This document shows, piece by piece, positions 36,082 through 45,157 of a DNA stretch of 64,000 nucleotides (position 1 is its first letter; each line of letters begins with the position of its first letter). Source of the stretch: Nonomuraea sp. NEAU-A123 (lineage in GTDB: Bacteria > Actinomycetota > Actinomycetes > Streptosporangiales > Streptosporangiaceae). Both the position numbers and the translations under genes were made by a program. The notes beneath the pieces were generated by a model. That model saw only the letters and a program-made list of their open reading frames with translations. It searched no databases and was not told where the DNA came from. The stretch covers positions 1-64,000 of the forward strand of contig NZ_JAHFZZ010000012.1 in the NCBI RefSeq assembly GCF_018603905.1, read 5' to 3'.

Positions 36082-36831
36082 ATCTGGGATCCCACAACGT
36101 ACGCCAGGTACGCCGACGAGCGATCACGCCCGTTCTTCGAGCTGACCGCCAGAATCGGCGCCGACAGTCCCGATTATGTCGTGGACGCCGGCTGTGGCAC
36201 CGGCGAACTCACCGTCGAACTCACCCGCCGCTGGCCCCAGGCTACCGTGGACGGCTTCGACGCCTCCCCAGCCATGATCACCGAGGCCCGCAAGTACAAG
36301 CAGATCAGGTCCACGGTCGCCGACGTCACCACGTGGCGCCCCGACCGGCCGGTGGACGTGCTGGTCTCCAACGCCGTCCTGCAATGGGTGCCTTCGCACC
36401 GCGACGTGCTGGAGCACTGGGTCGAGTCGCTGAGCCCGGGCGGCTGGCTGGCCTTCCAGGTGCCGGGCAACTTCGACGCGCCCAGCCACGTGGCGATCCG
36501 CGAGCTCTGCGCCACGCCCGCGTGGGCCGATCGGCTCGGCGACTTCGACCGGGGCCGCCCGGTCGACAACGCCGTCGACTACGTCGACTTCCTTAGTGGC
36601 TGCCGGGTCGACGCCTGGGAGACGACGTACGTCCACCTGCTCGAGGGCGACAACGCGGTGCTGAACTGGATCTCCGGCACCGCCCTGCGCCCGATCTTCG
36701 ACCGGCTGGACGCCGACGAGCAGAAGAGGTTCACTGCCGAACTGGCGCAGCGGCTCGACGAGGTCTATCCGGCAAGGCCGTACGGCACCCCGTTCCCGTT
36801 CCGGCGCATCTTCGTGGTGGCGCAGAAATGA
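36070..36831 (+). CDS. Trans-aconitate 2-methyltransferase-like SAM methyltransferase
   Basis: The 253-residue class I methyltransferase has WDPTTYARYADERSRPF at the N-terminus, the SAM motif VVDAGCGTGELTVEL (about 36-50), the acidic VDGFDASPAM, and ISxxALQWVPSH-like and LSPGGWLAFQVPGN motifs as in Tam enzymes, which methylate trans-aconitate made by aconitase side reactions. The ATG at 36070 matches the family start MxxxIWDPxxY; it lies inside an operator and close to the -10, so the mRNA is nearly leaderless. It overlaps the following VOC gene (ATGA). Confidence 0.85.
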   Translation: MSRDIWDPTTYARYADERSRPFFELTARIGADSPDYVVDAGCGTGELTVELTRRWPQATVDGFDASPAMITEARKYKQIRSTVADVTTWRPDRPVDVLVSNAVLQWVPSHRDVLEHWVESLSPGGWLAFQVPGNFDAPSHVAIRELCATPAWADRLGDFDRGRPVDNAVDYVDFLSGCRVDAWETTYVHLLEGDNAVLNWISGTALRPIFDRLDADEQKRFTAELAQRLDEVYPARPYGTPFPFRRIFVVAQK

Positions 36832-37163
36832 TCAAGGGTCTGCACCACGTCCAGCTCGCCGCGCCCGCGGGGAGCGAGCCGGTGCTGAGGGAGTTCTACG
36901 GTGGGGTCCTCGGGCTCCAGGAGGTCCCCAAGCCGCCTGATTTGGCCAAACGTGGTGGCGTCTGGTTTCGTGGCGCGGGCGTGGAGGTGCATCTCGGCAT
37001 CGAGGACGACTTCCGGCCCGCCAGGAAGGCGCACCCGGCGTTCCTGGTGGACGACCTCAACGCGTTCAGCGCGGAACCACCCGAGGACCTGCTCCCGGGC
37101 TACCGCCGGATCTATCTCTCGGACCCGGTCGGGAACAGAATCGAGCTTCTCCAAGAAGTGTGA
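36828..37163 (+). CDS. VOC-fold protein (glyoxalase/bleomycin resistance family)
   Basis: The 111-residue protein is a single vicinal-oxygen-chelate unit: HHVQLAAPAGSE with a metal-type His, YGGVLGLQEVPKP, the beta strand VEVHLGIEDDF and the C-terminal DPVGNRIELLQ with the metal Glu. Families of this fold include glyoxalase I, dioxygenases and antibiotic-binding proteins; the substrate is not clear. It shares 4 bp with the methyltransferase gene and so belongs to the marR-controlled unit. Confidence 0.85.
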   Translation: MIKGLHHVQLAAPAGSEPVLREFYGGVLGLQEVPKPPDLAKRGGVWFRGAGVEVHLGIEDDFRPARKAHPAFLVDDLNAFSAEPPEDLLPGYRRIYLSDPVGNRIELLQEV

Positions 37164-37216
37164 AGTTCATCCAGCGGTGGCATGATTGTCCAAATCGGCC
37201 AAGGCTGTGAGGTGCT

Positions 37217-38719
37217 GTGGGCATCGAAATCGAGGACAAGTTCGACGTTCCCCCCGACTACGCGATACCCGACCTGAGCAAACTGGCGGAGATCTCGGGC
37301 CCGAAGAGCTATCAGCTCGTGGCGCTCTACTACGACACGCCCGATCTGCGGCTGGCGACCCGGGGCGTCACACTCCGCCGAAGACGCGGCGGTAACGACG
37401 CGGGCTGGCATCTGAAACTGCCCAAGGCCAAGGGCGTCCGCCAGGAGATCACCCACCCGCTCACCCGGAGCACCAAGGTCGTGCCCCCCGAACTGGCCGA
37501 ACTCGTCCGCGCCTACACCCGCGGCACCGAGCTCCAGGTGGTGGCCGAGCTCGACACCCGCCGGACCGTCACGCTGCTGCACGACGGCCGGACCGGGCTC
37601 ATCGAGATCGCCGACGACCGGGTCAAGGGCACAGTCTTCACCAACAAGCCGGACAGGCCGGACGCGCCAGACGACTCCAGGGTCGTGCGATGGCGTGAGG
37701 TGGAGGCGGAACTGCTCGAAGGCGACCAAGCCCTGCTCGCCAAGGTCGGCAAGCGGCTCATGAAAGCCGGCGCCACCCCCTCAGCGGCGGCCAGCAAACT
37801 CGCCAGACTCCTCGAACCCCCACCCCCCGCCCAGGTCGTGACAAAAGACGGCACAGCAGGCCAGATCCTCATGAACTACCTGGCAAGCCAGGTAACAGCC
37901 CTCCTCTCACAAGATCCCCGAGTGCGCAGAGCGGAAGAAGACGCCGTCCACCAGATGCGCGTCGCCGCCCGCAGGCTGCGCAGCGCGCTCAAGGCGTTCG
38001 ACACCATCATCACCGGCACGAAGCCGGTCCAGGACGAGCTGCGCTGGCTGGGCACCACGCTCGGCGAGGCCCGCGACCTGGAGGTGATCAGAGCCAGGTT
38101 CGCCCGCGAGCTGGCGGCGCTGGCCCCCGAACTGGTCACCGGCCCCATCCTGACCAGGCTCGGCGAGGACCTGCTCGCCCGCGAGCACGAGGCGTACGAG
38201 CGCATCAAGGAGACCCTCAGCGGCGAGCGCTACTACACGCTGCTCAACGCCCTCGACACGTTGACGGCCACGCCGAGGCTGACCAAGGCTGCGGCGAAAC
38301 CGGCAGAGGACAAGCTCAGTGACGTGGCCGCAGGTAGCTGGGACCGGGTGACCAAGGCCTACGACACCGCCCAGGCGATCTCCGACCTCGAGCGCCGCGA
38401 GATCGCCATGCATGACGTACGCAAGGCGGCCAAACGCGCCCGCTACACCGCCGAAGCCCTCCAGCCCACGCTCGGCAAGAGCATGGCCAAGCTGGCCAAG
38501 CACGCCGCGGCCGTGCAGGAGGTGCTCGGAACGCATCAGGACGGTGTGGTGGCGCAGGAGATGCTGGCCAAGGAGGCGGAGACCGCGCGGCAGGCAGGCG
38601 AGGACACCTTCACCTACGGTCTGCTCATCGGCCTCGAACGCGGCACGGCGGAGCGAGCACACGCGGACTTCCCCAGAGTCTGGGCCGAAACAGTGCAAGC
38701 CATCGGGAAACTGCTATGA
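37217..38719 (+). CDS. CYTH-CHAD domain protein
   Basis: The 500-residue protein has an N-terminal CYTH triphosphate-tunnel domain (GIEIEDKFDVP is the ExExK motif; LRRRRGGND and WHLKLPKAKG are tunnel strands) and a C-terminal CHAD domain (about 215-500) of helices with conserved His and basic residues (VHQMRVAARRLRSALK, MHDVRKAAKRARY). CHAD domains bind inorganic polyphosphate, and CYTH domains hydrolyse triphosphates. Its stop overlaps the start of the P450 (ATGA), so the two are co-translated. The polyphosphate kinase gene is 2 kb away. Confidence 0.92.
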   Translation: MGIEIEDKFDVPPDYAIPDLSKLAEISGPKSYQLVALYYDTPDLRLATRGVTLRRRRGGNDAGWHLKLPKAKGVRQEITHPLTRSTKVVPPELAELVRAYTRGTELQVVAELDTRRTVTLLHDGRTGLIEIADDRVKGTVFTNKPDRPDAPDDSRVVRWREVEAELLEGDQALLAKVGKRLMKAGATPSAAASKLARLLEPPPPAQVVTKDGTAGQILMNYLASQVTALLSQDPRVRRAEEDAVHQMRVAARRLRSALKAFDTIITGTKPVQDELRWLGTTLGEARDLEVIRARFARELAALAPELVTGPILTRLGEDLLAREHEAYERIKETLSGERYYTLLNALDTLTATPRLTKAAAKPAEDKLSDVAAGSWDRVTKAYDTAQAISDLERREIAMHDVRKAAKRARYTAEALQPTLGKSMAKLAKHAAAVQEVLGTHQDGVVAQEMLAKEAETARQAGEDTFTYGLLIGLERGTAERAHADFPRVWAETVQAIGKLL

Positions 38720-39891
38720 GCGACTTACCAGTCATACCTTTCGAACGACAGGACGCGCTCGAGGTCCCCGCGGCCTATCGGGAGCTGCGGGCCGAGAAGG
38801 GCATCACCCGGGTACGGACCCGGGTGGGCGGTGAGGTCTGGCTCGTCAGCGGCTACGAGGATGCCCGCAGACTGTTCGCCGACTCCCGGCTCGGGCGCTC
38901 GCACCCCGAACCGGAGAAGGCCGCCCGCGTCTCCGGCTCCGCGCTGCTCGGCGGCCCCCAGGGCGAGAGCGCGACCGAGAAGGCCGACAACGAGCGGATG
39001 CGCAAGCTGTTCATGCCCTCGTTCTCCGCCCGCCGGATGAAGGCGCTCAGCGACCACGTGGGCGCCCTGGTCGACGAGCGGCTGGAGCACCTGGCCGGCC
39101 TGACGCCGCCCGCCGACCTGCACGCCGAGCTGTCCTTCCCGCTCCCCGTGCTGGTCATCTGCCAGTTGCTCGGTGTCCCCTTCGAGGACCGGATCTACTT
39201 CAGCGGCGTCTCCGCCCGGATGGGCGACGTCGCGGACGAGGCCAAGGGCATGGCGGCGCGCGAGGAGCTGAGCGCGTACATGGCCGGGCTCATCGAGCGC
39301 AAGCGGCACGATCCCGGCGAGGACGTCCTGTCGGACCTGGCCGGGGTGCTGGACGACGACGGCAGGGTCGCCCAGTTGGCCGGCGTGCTGCTGTTCGCCG
39401 GGCACGAGACCACGGTGAACCGCATCGACTACGGCGTGCTGTTCCTGGAGGCCAACCCCGACCAGCTCGCGCTGCTCAAGGCCGACCCCGGGCGGGCGCC
39501 CGCCGCCGTCGAGGAGATCCTCCGCATGGCCTCGCCCAGCCTGCACGGCCTGCCCCGCTACGCCCACGACGACATCGAGATCGGCGGCGTCACGATCCGC
39601 AGGGGCGAGGCCGTGCTGATCATGCCCGGTGCGGCCAACAGGGACGAGCGGATCTACCCCGACCCCGACACCTTCGACGTGGGCCGCACGTCCAGCGACC
39701 CGCACCTGAGCTTCGGGTACGGCCCGCGCTACTGCATCGGCGCCAGCCTGGCCAGGGTCGAGCTGGAGGCGGTGTTCAGCCGGCTCTACCGGCGCTTCCC
39801 CGACCTGCGGGTGGCCGTGCCGTTCGACGAGCTGCGGCGCAACGAGGGCCGGATCACCGAAGGGGTCGCCGAACTGCCCGTCATCTGGTGA
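38716..39891 (+). CDS. Cytochrome P450
   Basis: The 391-residue soluble P450 has the I-helix LLFAGHETTVN (about residue 232), EEILR of the K-helix ExxR, and the heme loop FGYGPRYCIGASLAR with the ligand Cys near residue 341. In the loop the usual His before the Cys is Arg, which is tolerated in some members. The length and lack of a membrane anchor fit a three-component bacterial P450; no ferredoxin gene is adjacent. Translationally coupled to the CYTH-CHAD gene. The substrate is unknown. Confidence 0.92.
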   Translation: MSDLPVIPFERQDALEVPAAYRELRAEKGITRVRTRVGGEVWLVSGYEDARRLFADSRLGRSHPEPEKAARVSGSALLGGPQGESATEKADNERMRKLFMPSFSARRMKALSDHVGALVDERLEHLAGLTPPADLHAELSFPLPVLVICQLLGVPFEDRIYFSGVSARMGDVADEAKGMAAREELSAYMAGLIERKRHDPGEDVLSDLAGVLDDDGRVAQLAGVLLFAGHETTVNRIDYGVLFLEANPDQLALLKADPGRAPAAVEEILRMASPSLHGLPRYAHDDIEIGGVTIRRGEAVLIMPGAANRDERIYPDPDTFDVGRTSSDPHLSFGYGPRYCIGASLARVELEAVFSRLYRRFPDLRVAVPFDELRRNEGRITEGVAELPVIW

Positions 39892-39895
39892 CCCG

Positions 39896-40729
39896 TCACG
39901 TCGGGTAACGCTCCACGCTGACGACCCGCTCGCCCAGCCGGTGCAGGACGGCGAACGCCCCCTTGCGCAGGGTCACGTCCTTGCCGCTGAGCGACTGGAT
40001 CAGGTCGGGCAGCACCTTGCCGTGGCTGCACACGGCCGCCGCCGTCCTGAGCTCGCCGACCAGCGCGCTCGTCTTGTCCGGGTCGCGGTCCTCCTCGCTG
40101 AGCAACGGCTCGGTCCTGATGTCCGCGCCGTACGGCTGGAGCGTCTGAACGCACCTGAGGCTGGGCGAGCTCACCAGGACCTCGGGACGGTAGGCGGGCA
40201 GCACCCGGGCGATGGTCTCGGCCTGCGCCCTGCCGTCCGTGTCGAGGGGGCGCAGCGCGTCATCGCCCTCCCACGCCTGCCTGGAGCCCGCGGAACCATG
40301 GCGTACCAGGACGAGCGGGACGGTGTCCAGCGGCGCCGCCTCCAGTGAGTGGAGCAGGCCCGCGTCCCACTCCCAGGTCAGGAGCTCGCGGGCGCGGTCG
40401 AGCGGCAGCCAGCGCAGCTCGTCCACCTCGTCGCCGGGGGCGAACGCGTCGCTCTCGGGCGTGGCCTGGGCGGCCCAGTAGTCGACCCGCTTGAGCCGGT
40501 CCGTGATCAGGTAGTGGACGGGCGGCAGGGCGCGGCCGAGCTCCGTGACCAGGCCCGTCTCCTCGCGCACCTCGCGCAGCGCGGCGGTGATCACGTGCTC
40601 GCCGTGTTTCAGCTTGCCCTTGGGAAAGGTCCAGTCGTCGTAGGCGGGGCGGTGGATGACGGCCACCTCGGGGCGGCGCTCGTCACCACGCCACACCACG
40701 GCTCCGGCGGCACGGAGCGGGTCAGTCAT
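39896..40729 (-). CDS. mutT1: MutT1-like Nudix-histidine phosphatase fusion
   Basis: The 277-residue protein joins an N-terminal Nudix hydrolase (Nudix box [23 protein letters not shown], about residues 38-60) to a C-terminal histidine phosphatase ([13 protein letters not shown] about 142, and a late SHG). This is the architecture of mycobacterial MutT1, which hydrolyses 8-oxo-dGTP and diadenosine polyphosphates and lies next to ppk, as here. The ATG at 40727-40729 overlaps the end of ppk by 8 bp, so the two are coupled. It ends 4 bp from the convergent P450 gene. Confidence 0.9.
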   Translation of the reverse strand: MTDPLRAAGAVVWRGDERRPEVAVIHRPAYDDWTFPKGKLKHGEHVITAALREVREETGLVTELGRALPPVHYLITDRLKRVDYWAAQATPESDAFAPGDEVDELRWLPLDRARELLTWEWDAGLLHSLEAAPLDTVPLVLVRHGSAGSRQAWEGDDALRPLDTDGRAQAETIARVLPAYRPEVLVSSPSLRCVQTLQPYGADIRTEPLLSEEDRDPDKTSALVGELRTAAAVCSHGKVLPDLIQSLSGKDVTLRKGAFAVLHRLGERVVSVERYPT

Positions 40730-42800
40730 CAACGGTCCTCCAGCGGCGGGTGCTGATCAGATGGCTCTGCAGGTCCTCGCCCGGGTGGCGCACCCAGGTT
40801 CCGTCGGAGTTGAGCTGCCATGCGCTTGTCGTGTCGGCGGTGGCGAAGTCCATCAGCTCGATGAGGTACGCCCTGTGCTGCTGGCTGGTCACCTTGACCA
40901 GGGACTCGACCCGGCGTTCGAGGTTGCGGCGCATCAGGTCGGCGCTGCCGATCCACACCTCGGGCCGCCGGCCCAGGCCGAACTCGTAGATCCGGGAGTG
41001 CTCCAGGAAGCGCCCGAGGATGGACCGTACGCGGATGTTCTCCGACAAATCCGGAATGCCTGGGCGGAGAGCGCAGATGCCCCGCACCCACAGGTCGACC
41101 TGCACGCCGGCCCGGGACGCTCGGTAGAGGGCGTCGATGAGGGGCTCGTCCACCAGCGAGTTCGTCTTGATCCGGATGCGCGCGGGACGGCCCGCCTCCT
41201 GGTGGGCGATCTCCCGCTCGATCCTGGCCATCAGGCCGCCGCGTAGCGAGTGGGGGGCGACGAGCAGCCTGCGGTAGGCCGAGTGGTTGGAGTAGCCGGT
41301 CAGGTGGATGAAAAGGTCTGTGACGTCCTCGCCGACCAGCGGGTCCGCGGTGAGCAGGCCGATGTCCTCGTAGTGCCTGGCCGTCTTGGGGTTGTAGTTG
41401 CCCGTTCCGATGTGGCAGTAGCGGCGCAGCTCGCCGGACGGCTCCTGTCGTACGACCAGAGCCAGCTTGCAGTGTGTCTTCAGCCCGACCACGCCGTAGA
41501 CCACGTGGCAGCCGGCCTTCTCCAGCTTGCGCGCCCACTCGATGTTGGCGTGCTCGTCGAAGCGGGCCTTGATCTCCACCACCACGACGACCTGCTTGCC
41601 CGACTCGGCCGCGTCGATCAGCGCGTCGACGATGGGGGACTCGCCGCTGGTCCGGTAGAGGGTCTGCTTGATCGCCAGGACGTTCGGGTCCTCGGCCGCG
41701 GCCTCGATGAAGCGCTGCACGCTGGTGGCGAAGGAGTCGTAGGGGTGGTGCAGGAGCACGTCCCGCTCGCGCAGCGCCGCGAAGATGTCGTCATCCGCCA
41801 GAACCGCCTCCCTGGGGACGAACGGACGGTAGCTCAGCTCGGCCCGGTCCAGGTCGGCGAGGGCGTGCAGCCCCGTCAGGTCCAGCGGGCCGGCGAGCCG
41901 GTAGATCTCGTGCGGCGCGACTTCGAGCTCCTCGACCAGCAGATCGAGCACCTCGGGCGTGATGGTGTCCTCGACCTCCAGCCGTACGGCCGGGCCGAAG
42001 CGGCGGTTCTTCAGCTCCCGCTCCAGCGCCTGCATGAGGTTCTCGGTGATGTCCTCGTCCACGTCGAGGTCCTCGTTGCGGGTCACTCTGAAGGCGTGGT
42101 GCTGGACGATCTCCATGCCCTTGAACAGCTGCCCCAGATGTGCCGCGATGACATCTTCCAGGGGTACGAACCGATCCTTGGAGGCGGTGACAAACCTGGG
42201 CAGCTGCGAAGGAACCTTGACCCGAGCGAACACGGTGTGATCGTTCACCGGGTTCCTCACCAGGACCGCCAGATTCAGGCTGAGTCCCGAAATATACGGA
42301 AATGGGTGTGCGGGGTCGACGGCCAGCGGCGTCAGCACCGGCCGGATCCGCTCCCTGAACAGTTTGCGCAGCTCCGTACGCTCCTCGCGGCCCAGGTCGT
42401 CCCACCTGACGATCTCGATGCCCTCGGCTGCCAGCTGCGGGCAGACCTGCTGGTGGAAGACCGCCGCGTGCCGCTTGGCCAGCTCGTCGGAGATTGCCGC
42501 GATCCGGGCCAGCTCCTCGCGCGGTTTCAGCCCGCTCTTCGTCCTGAGGAGCAGCCCGGTGGCCATCCGCCGTTTCAGCCCGGCCACCCGTACCCGGAAG
42601 AACTCATCCAGGTTGCTGGCGAAGATCGCCAGGAAGCGCACGCGTTCGAGTAGGGGCAGAGAGGAGTCCTCAGCCAGCTCCAGCACCCGCAGGTTGAACT
42701 GCAGCCAGCTCTCCTCGCGGTTGAGGAACCTCTCTTGTGGCAGGGGGAGATCGCTCTCAGGACGAAGTGGTTCCGCGGACATATGAGAAATATGCCCCAT
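40722..42800 (-). CDS. ppk: Polyphosphate kinase 1
   Basis: PPK1 makes long-chain inorganic polyphosphate from ATP. The 692-residue protein has the N-terminal [21 protein letters not shown], the head domain, and the two phospholipase-D-like catalytic halves with the autophosphorylated His in [10 protein letters not shown] (about residue 450) and [12 protein letters not shown]. The start is uncertain: ATG at 42800 or ATG at 42782, neither with a clear ribosome site; CATATT lies 5 nt before the second. It is followed by mutT1, a pairing conserved in mycobacteria, and the CHAD gene nearby suggests a polyphosphate theme. Confidence 0.95.
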   Translation of the reverse strand: MGHISHMSAEPLRPESDLPLPQERFLNREESWLQFNLRVLELAEDSSLPLLERVRFLAIFASNLDEFFRVRVAGLKRRMATGLLLRTKSGLKPREELARIAAISDELAKRHAAVFHQQVCPQLAAEGIEIVRWDDLGREERTELRKLFRERIRPVLTPLAVDPAHPFPYISGLSLNLAVLVRNPVNDHTVFARVKVPSQLPRFVTASKDRFVPLEDVIAAHLGQLFKGMEIVQHHAFRVTRNEDLDVDEDITENLMQALERELKNRRFGPAVRLEVEDTITPEVLDLLVEELEVAPHEIYRLAGPLDLTGLHALADLDRAELSYRPFVPREAVLADDDIFAALRERDVLLHHPYDSFATSVQRFIEAAAEDPNVLAIKQTLYRTSGESPIVDALIDAAESGKQVVVVVEIKARFDEHANIEWARKLEKAGCHVVYGVVGLKTHCKLALVVRQEPSGELRRYCHIGTGNYNPKTARHYEDIGLLTADPLVGEDVTDLFIHLTGYSNHSAYRRLLVAPHSLRGGLMARIEREIAHQEAGRPARIRIKTNSLVDEPLIDALYRASRAGVQVDLWVRGICALRPGIPDLSENIRVRSILGRFLEHSRIYEFGLGRRPEVWIGSADLMRRNLERRVESLVKVTSQQHRAYLIELMDFATADTTSAWQLNSDGTWVRHPGEDLQSHLISTRRWRTVDD

Positions 42801-42835
42801 TTGGTTGAACAGAACGTGAACTAACCGGCAACGGG

Positions 42836-43738
42836 TTATTCTGCCTGGTCAATCTGCTCCAGCCTGGCCGCGCGTTCGGCCAGGCGGGCCTCCCGCTGGC
42901 GCAGCTTCTCCTCGCGCTCGCGGGCCTTCTCGGCGTCCTTCAGCAGCTTCTCGCGCTCCTTGAGCTCGCGGACCCTGATCTTCTCGGCCTCCCTGAGCTC
43001 CCGCTGGCGGGCCTTCTCGGCCTCCTTGAGCTCTTTGTCGCGGGCCTTCTCCAGCTCGCGCAGCTCCTTCTCGCTGGCGCGCGGCACGACGACGGTCGGG
43101 TGGGCGCGCCCGCTTTCGGTGATGGCCGGCTGGGGGTTCAGTCCGGTCAGGCCGTTCCAGGCCAGGTTCACCACGTGGGCGGCGACCTCCTCGCGGCCCG
43201 GCTTGCGCACGTCGAGCCACCACTGACCGGTCAGCGCCACCATGCCGACGAGCATCTGCGCGTACATCGGCGCCAGCTTGGGATCGTAGTTGCGCGAGAC
43301 GAACTCGTCGGCCAGGACGTCCTCGACCTGGCTGGCGATCTCGCTGATCAGGCTCGCGAACGTGCCCGTGCCCGAGGCGGCGTGGGAGTCGCGCACCAGG
43401 ATGCGGAAGCCCTCACTGCTCTCCTCTATGTAGTGGAGCAGGGCCAGGGCCGCCCGCTCCAGCTTGATCAGCGAGTGGGAGGCGGCCAGCGCCTCGGTGA
43501 TCATGCTGAGCAGCTTCTGCATCTCCCGGTCGACCACGACCGCGTAGACGCCTTCCTTGCCGCCGAAGTGTTCGTAGACCACCGGCTTCGAGACCTGGGC
43601 CGTTGCCGCTATCTCCTCGATGGAGGTCCCGTCGAACCCCTTCTCGGCGAAGAGCGTACGGCTGATCTGGATCAGCTGCTCTCTTCGTTCCCTGCCAGTC
43701 ATGCGCCTGCGCGATCGGGGTTCGGTCACGGTTTCCAT
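42836..43738 (-). CDS. TetR-family regulator with long charged C-terminal helix
   Basis: Residues 1-200 are a normal TetR regulator: the helix-turn-helix [29 protein letters not shown] (quoted across 45-72) and a ligand domain. The remaining about 95 residues are almost only Glu, Lys, Arg, Ala and Leu ([17 protein letters not shown]...) and should form one long charged alpha helix or coiled coil, not usual for TetR. The ATG at 43738 is chosen because a palindrome (43758-43767) lies just upstream; four other in-frame starts up to 43804 would extend the protein over it. The neighbouring desaturase gene, upstream on the same strand, is a likely target. Confidence 0.82.
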   Translation of the reverse strand: METVTEPRSRRRMTGRERREQLIQISRTLFAEKGFDGTSIEEIAATAQVSKPVVYEHFGGKEGVYAVVVDREMQKLLSMITEALAASHSLIKLERAALALLHYIEESSEGFRILVRDSHAASGTGTFASLISEIASQVEDVLADEFVSRNYDPKLAPMYAQMLVGMVALTGQWWLDVRKPGREEVAAHVVNLAWNGLTGLNPQPAITESGRAHPTVVVPRASEKELRELEKARDKELKEAEKARQRELREAEKIRVRELKEREKLLKDAEKAREREEKLRQREARLAERAARLEQIDQAE

Positions 43739-43757
43739 AATGGCGGTGCCCGATGAT

Positions 43758-43767
43758 TGACCGGTCA
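43758..43767. promoter_or_regulatory. TGACCGGTCA palindrome before the TetR gene
   Basis: The 10-bp perfect palindrome TGACCGGTCA lies in the 58-bp gap between desaturase and TetR genes; GATGACCGG is repeated nearby at about 43765 and 43780 on the minus strand. It is a plausible operator for autoregulation. Confidence 0.4.
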
Positions 43768-43796
43768 TCAAAGAGCCGGTCATCGAGGAACCGGGC

Positions 43797-44735
43797 TTAT
43801 CCAATGCGCTTCGCCGCCAGGCGTTCGGGGGTCGGCCAACGTACGTCGTACACCCAGCCGAGCCGCTCGAAGATCCGGATGACTTCGGCGCTGAGGTCGA
43901 TCTGGCCCTTCAGCGCGCCGTGCCTGGCGCAGGTGGGGTCGGAGTGGTGCAGGTTGTGCCACGACTCGCCGAACGAGGGGATGGCCAGCCACCACACGTT
44001 GCGCGACTTGTCGCGGACCTGGAAGTCCTCCTCGCCGAACACGTGGCAGATCGAGTTGATCGACCAGGTCACGTGGTGCAGCAGGCCGATGCGGATCAGC
44101 GAGCCCCAGAACAGCGCGGTCAGCGCGCCCTGCCAGGACCAGGTGAGCAGGCCGCCGAGGATGCCGGGCAGCAGCAGCGAGGTGAGGGCCAGCGGGCCGA
44201 ACCACTTGTGCAGCTTGACGACGTCGTCGTCCTTGACCAGGTCGGGGGCGTACTTCTCGCGGTTGGTCCGGTCGGCGTCGAACATCCAGCCCATGTGCGC
44301 GTACAGCAGACCCTTGGACAGCGACTTGAAGCCGGGGCCGAAGCGCCACGGCGAGTGCGGGTCGCCCTCCTTGTCGGAGAACTTGTGGTGCTTGCGGTGG
44401 GTGGCCACCCAGTCGAGCACGGACATCTCCAGGGAGAGGCTGCCCGCGATGCCCAGCGCGATCTTCAGGGGGCGCTTGGCCTTGAACGAGCCGTGCGTGA
44501 AGTAGCGGTGCAGACCGACGGTGACGCCGAGGCCGGTCACGACATAGAAGACGAAGGCGATGACGATGTCGGTCCAGCCGAGCCCCCATCCCCACGCGAA
44601 CGGCACCGCGGCCACGAGCGCGATGAGGGGGAGCCCCACGACGAGGGTGAAGGTGACGAGCTCGGCTTTGCTCCGGGGTTCGGGTTCGACGTCGGGCTTC
44701 GGTCCGGGGGACGTGCGCTCGGCGATAACGGTCAT
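43797..44735 (-). CDS. Acyl-CoA/acyl-lipid Delta9-type fatty acid desaturase
   Basis: The 312-residue membrane enzyme has the three histidine boxes of the stearoyl-CoA desaturase group: HRYFTH (about residue 77), HRKHH (about 112) and HNLHH (about 255), with two pairs of hydrophobic helices between. These di-iron enzymes introduce a double bond into membrane fatty acids. The ATG at 44735 has AGAGGT at good spacing. The following TetR-type regulator on the same strand and the palindrome upstream suggest a DesT-like control loop responding to acyl-CoA, which is inference. Confidence 0.9.
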   Translation of the reverse strand: MTVIAERTSPGPKPDVEPEPRSKAELVTFTLVVGLPLIALVAAVPFAWGWGLGWTDIVIAFVFYVVTGLGVTVGLHRYFTHGSFKAKRPLKIALGIAGSLSLEMSVLDWVATHRKHHKFSDKEGDPHSPWRFGPGFKSLSKGLLYAHMGWMFDADRTNREKYAPDLVKDDDVVKLHKWFGPLALTSLLLPGILGGLLTWSWQGALTALFWGSLIRIGLLHHVTWSINSICHVFGEEDFQVRDKSRNVWWLAIPSFGESWHNLHHSDPTCARHGALKGQIDLSAEVIRIFERLGWVYDVRWPTPERLAAKRIG

Positions 44736-44787
44736 GGGCTACCTCTCACGACGCATATGCGAATGAATGTCCTGGCTACGCAACCGT

Positions 44788-44807
44788 AACCTACGCCATC
44801 GTAAGTT
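44788..44807. promoter_or_regulatory. Imperfect palindrome upstream of the desaturase gene
   Basis: AACCTACGccatCGTAAGTT has 8-bp arms matching at 7 of 8 positions around a 4-nt centre, 52-72 bp upstream of the desaturase start. The layout is typical of a TetR-family operator. Confidence 0.5.
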
Positions 44808-44967
44808 AGTAAGACCTAAGCCGCGAGTGTGGTGAAGGCGACTCTCTGCCCCAGAGAGGAGTAGGTTCTTTACCTTGCGGCTTTTCGGGCGGTCTGTTAT
44901 GTGGCGCGCGCGTGGGCCAAGGATCGGTATCGTAGGAGTGCGTCGGGCGCTGCGGTGCCCGATTTAG

Positions 44968-45039
44968 TCCCGGATCGTCTAATCGGCAGGACAAGTGGTT
45001 TTGGTCCACTTTGTAGGGGTTCGAGTCCTCTTCCGGGAG
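44968..45039 (+). tRNA. tRNA-Gln (anticodon TTG)
   Basis: A 72-nt tRNA folds cleanly: acceptor TCCCGGA with TCCGGGA, anticodon stem AGTGG/CCACT with the 7-nt loop TTTTGGT, anticodon TTG at 45001-45003, and a T arm with GGTTCGAGTCC. The discriminator is G, and CCA is not encoded. It lies about 120 bp before glmU. Confidence 0.95.
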
Positions 45040-45157
45040 CTTGGAGGCTCTCCCGCCGAGTAAGCGCGAGTGTCCGTTGGGTATCCTCACGGTGTCGGGA
45101 GGGTGGCGGTGCGAGAGCCGCTACCCTGAACCGCCCAGCCACAGGGAGCCCCAGTCC

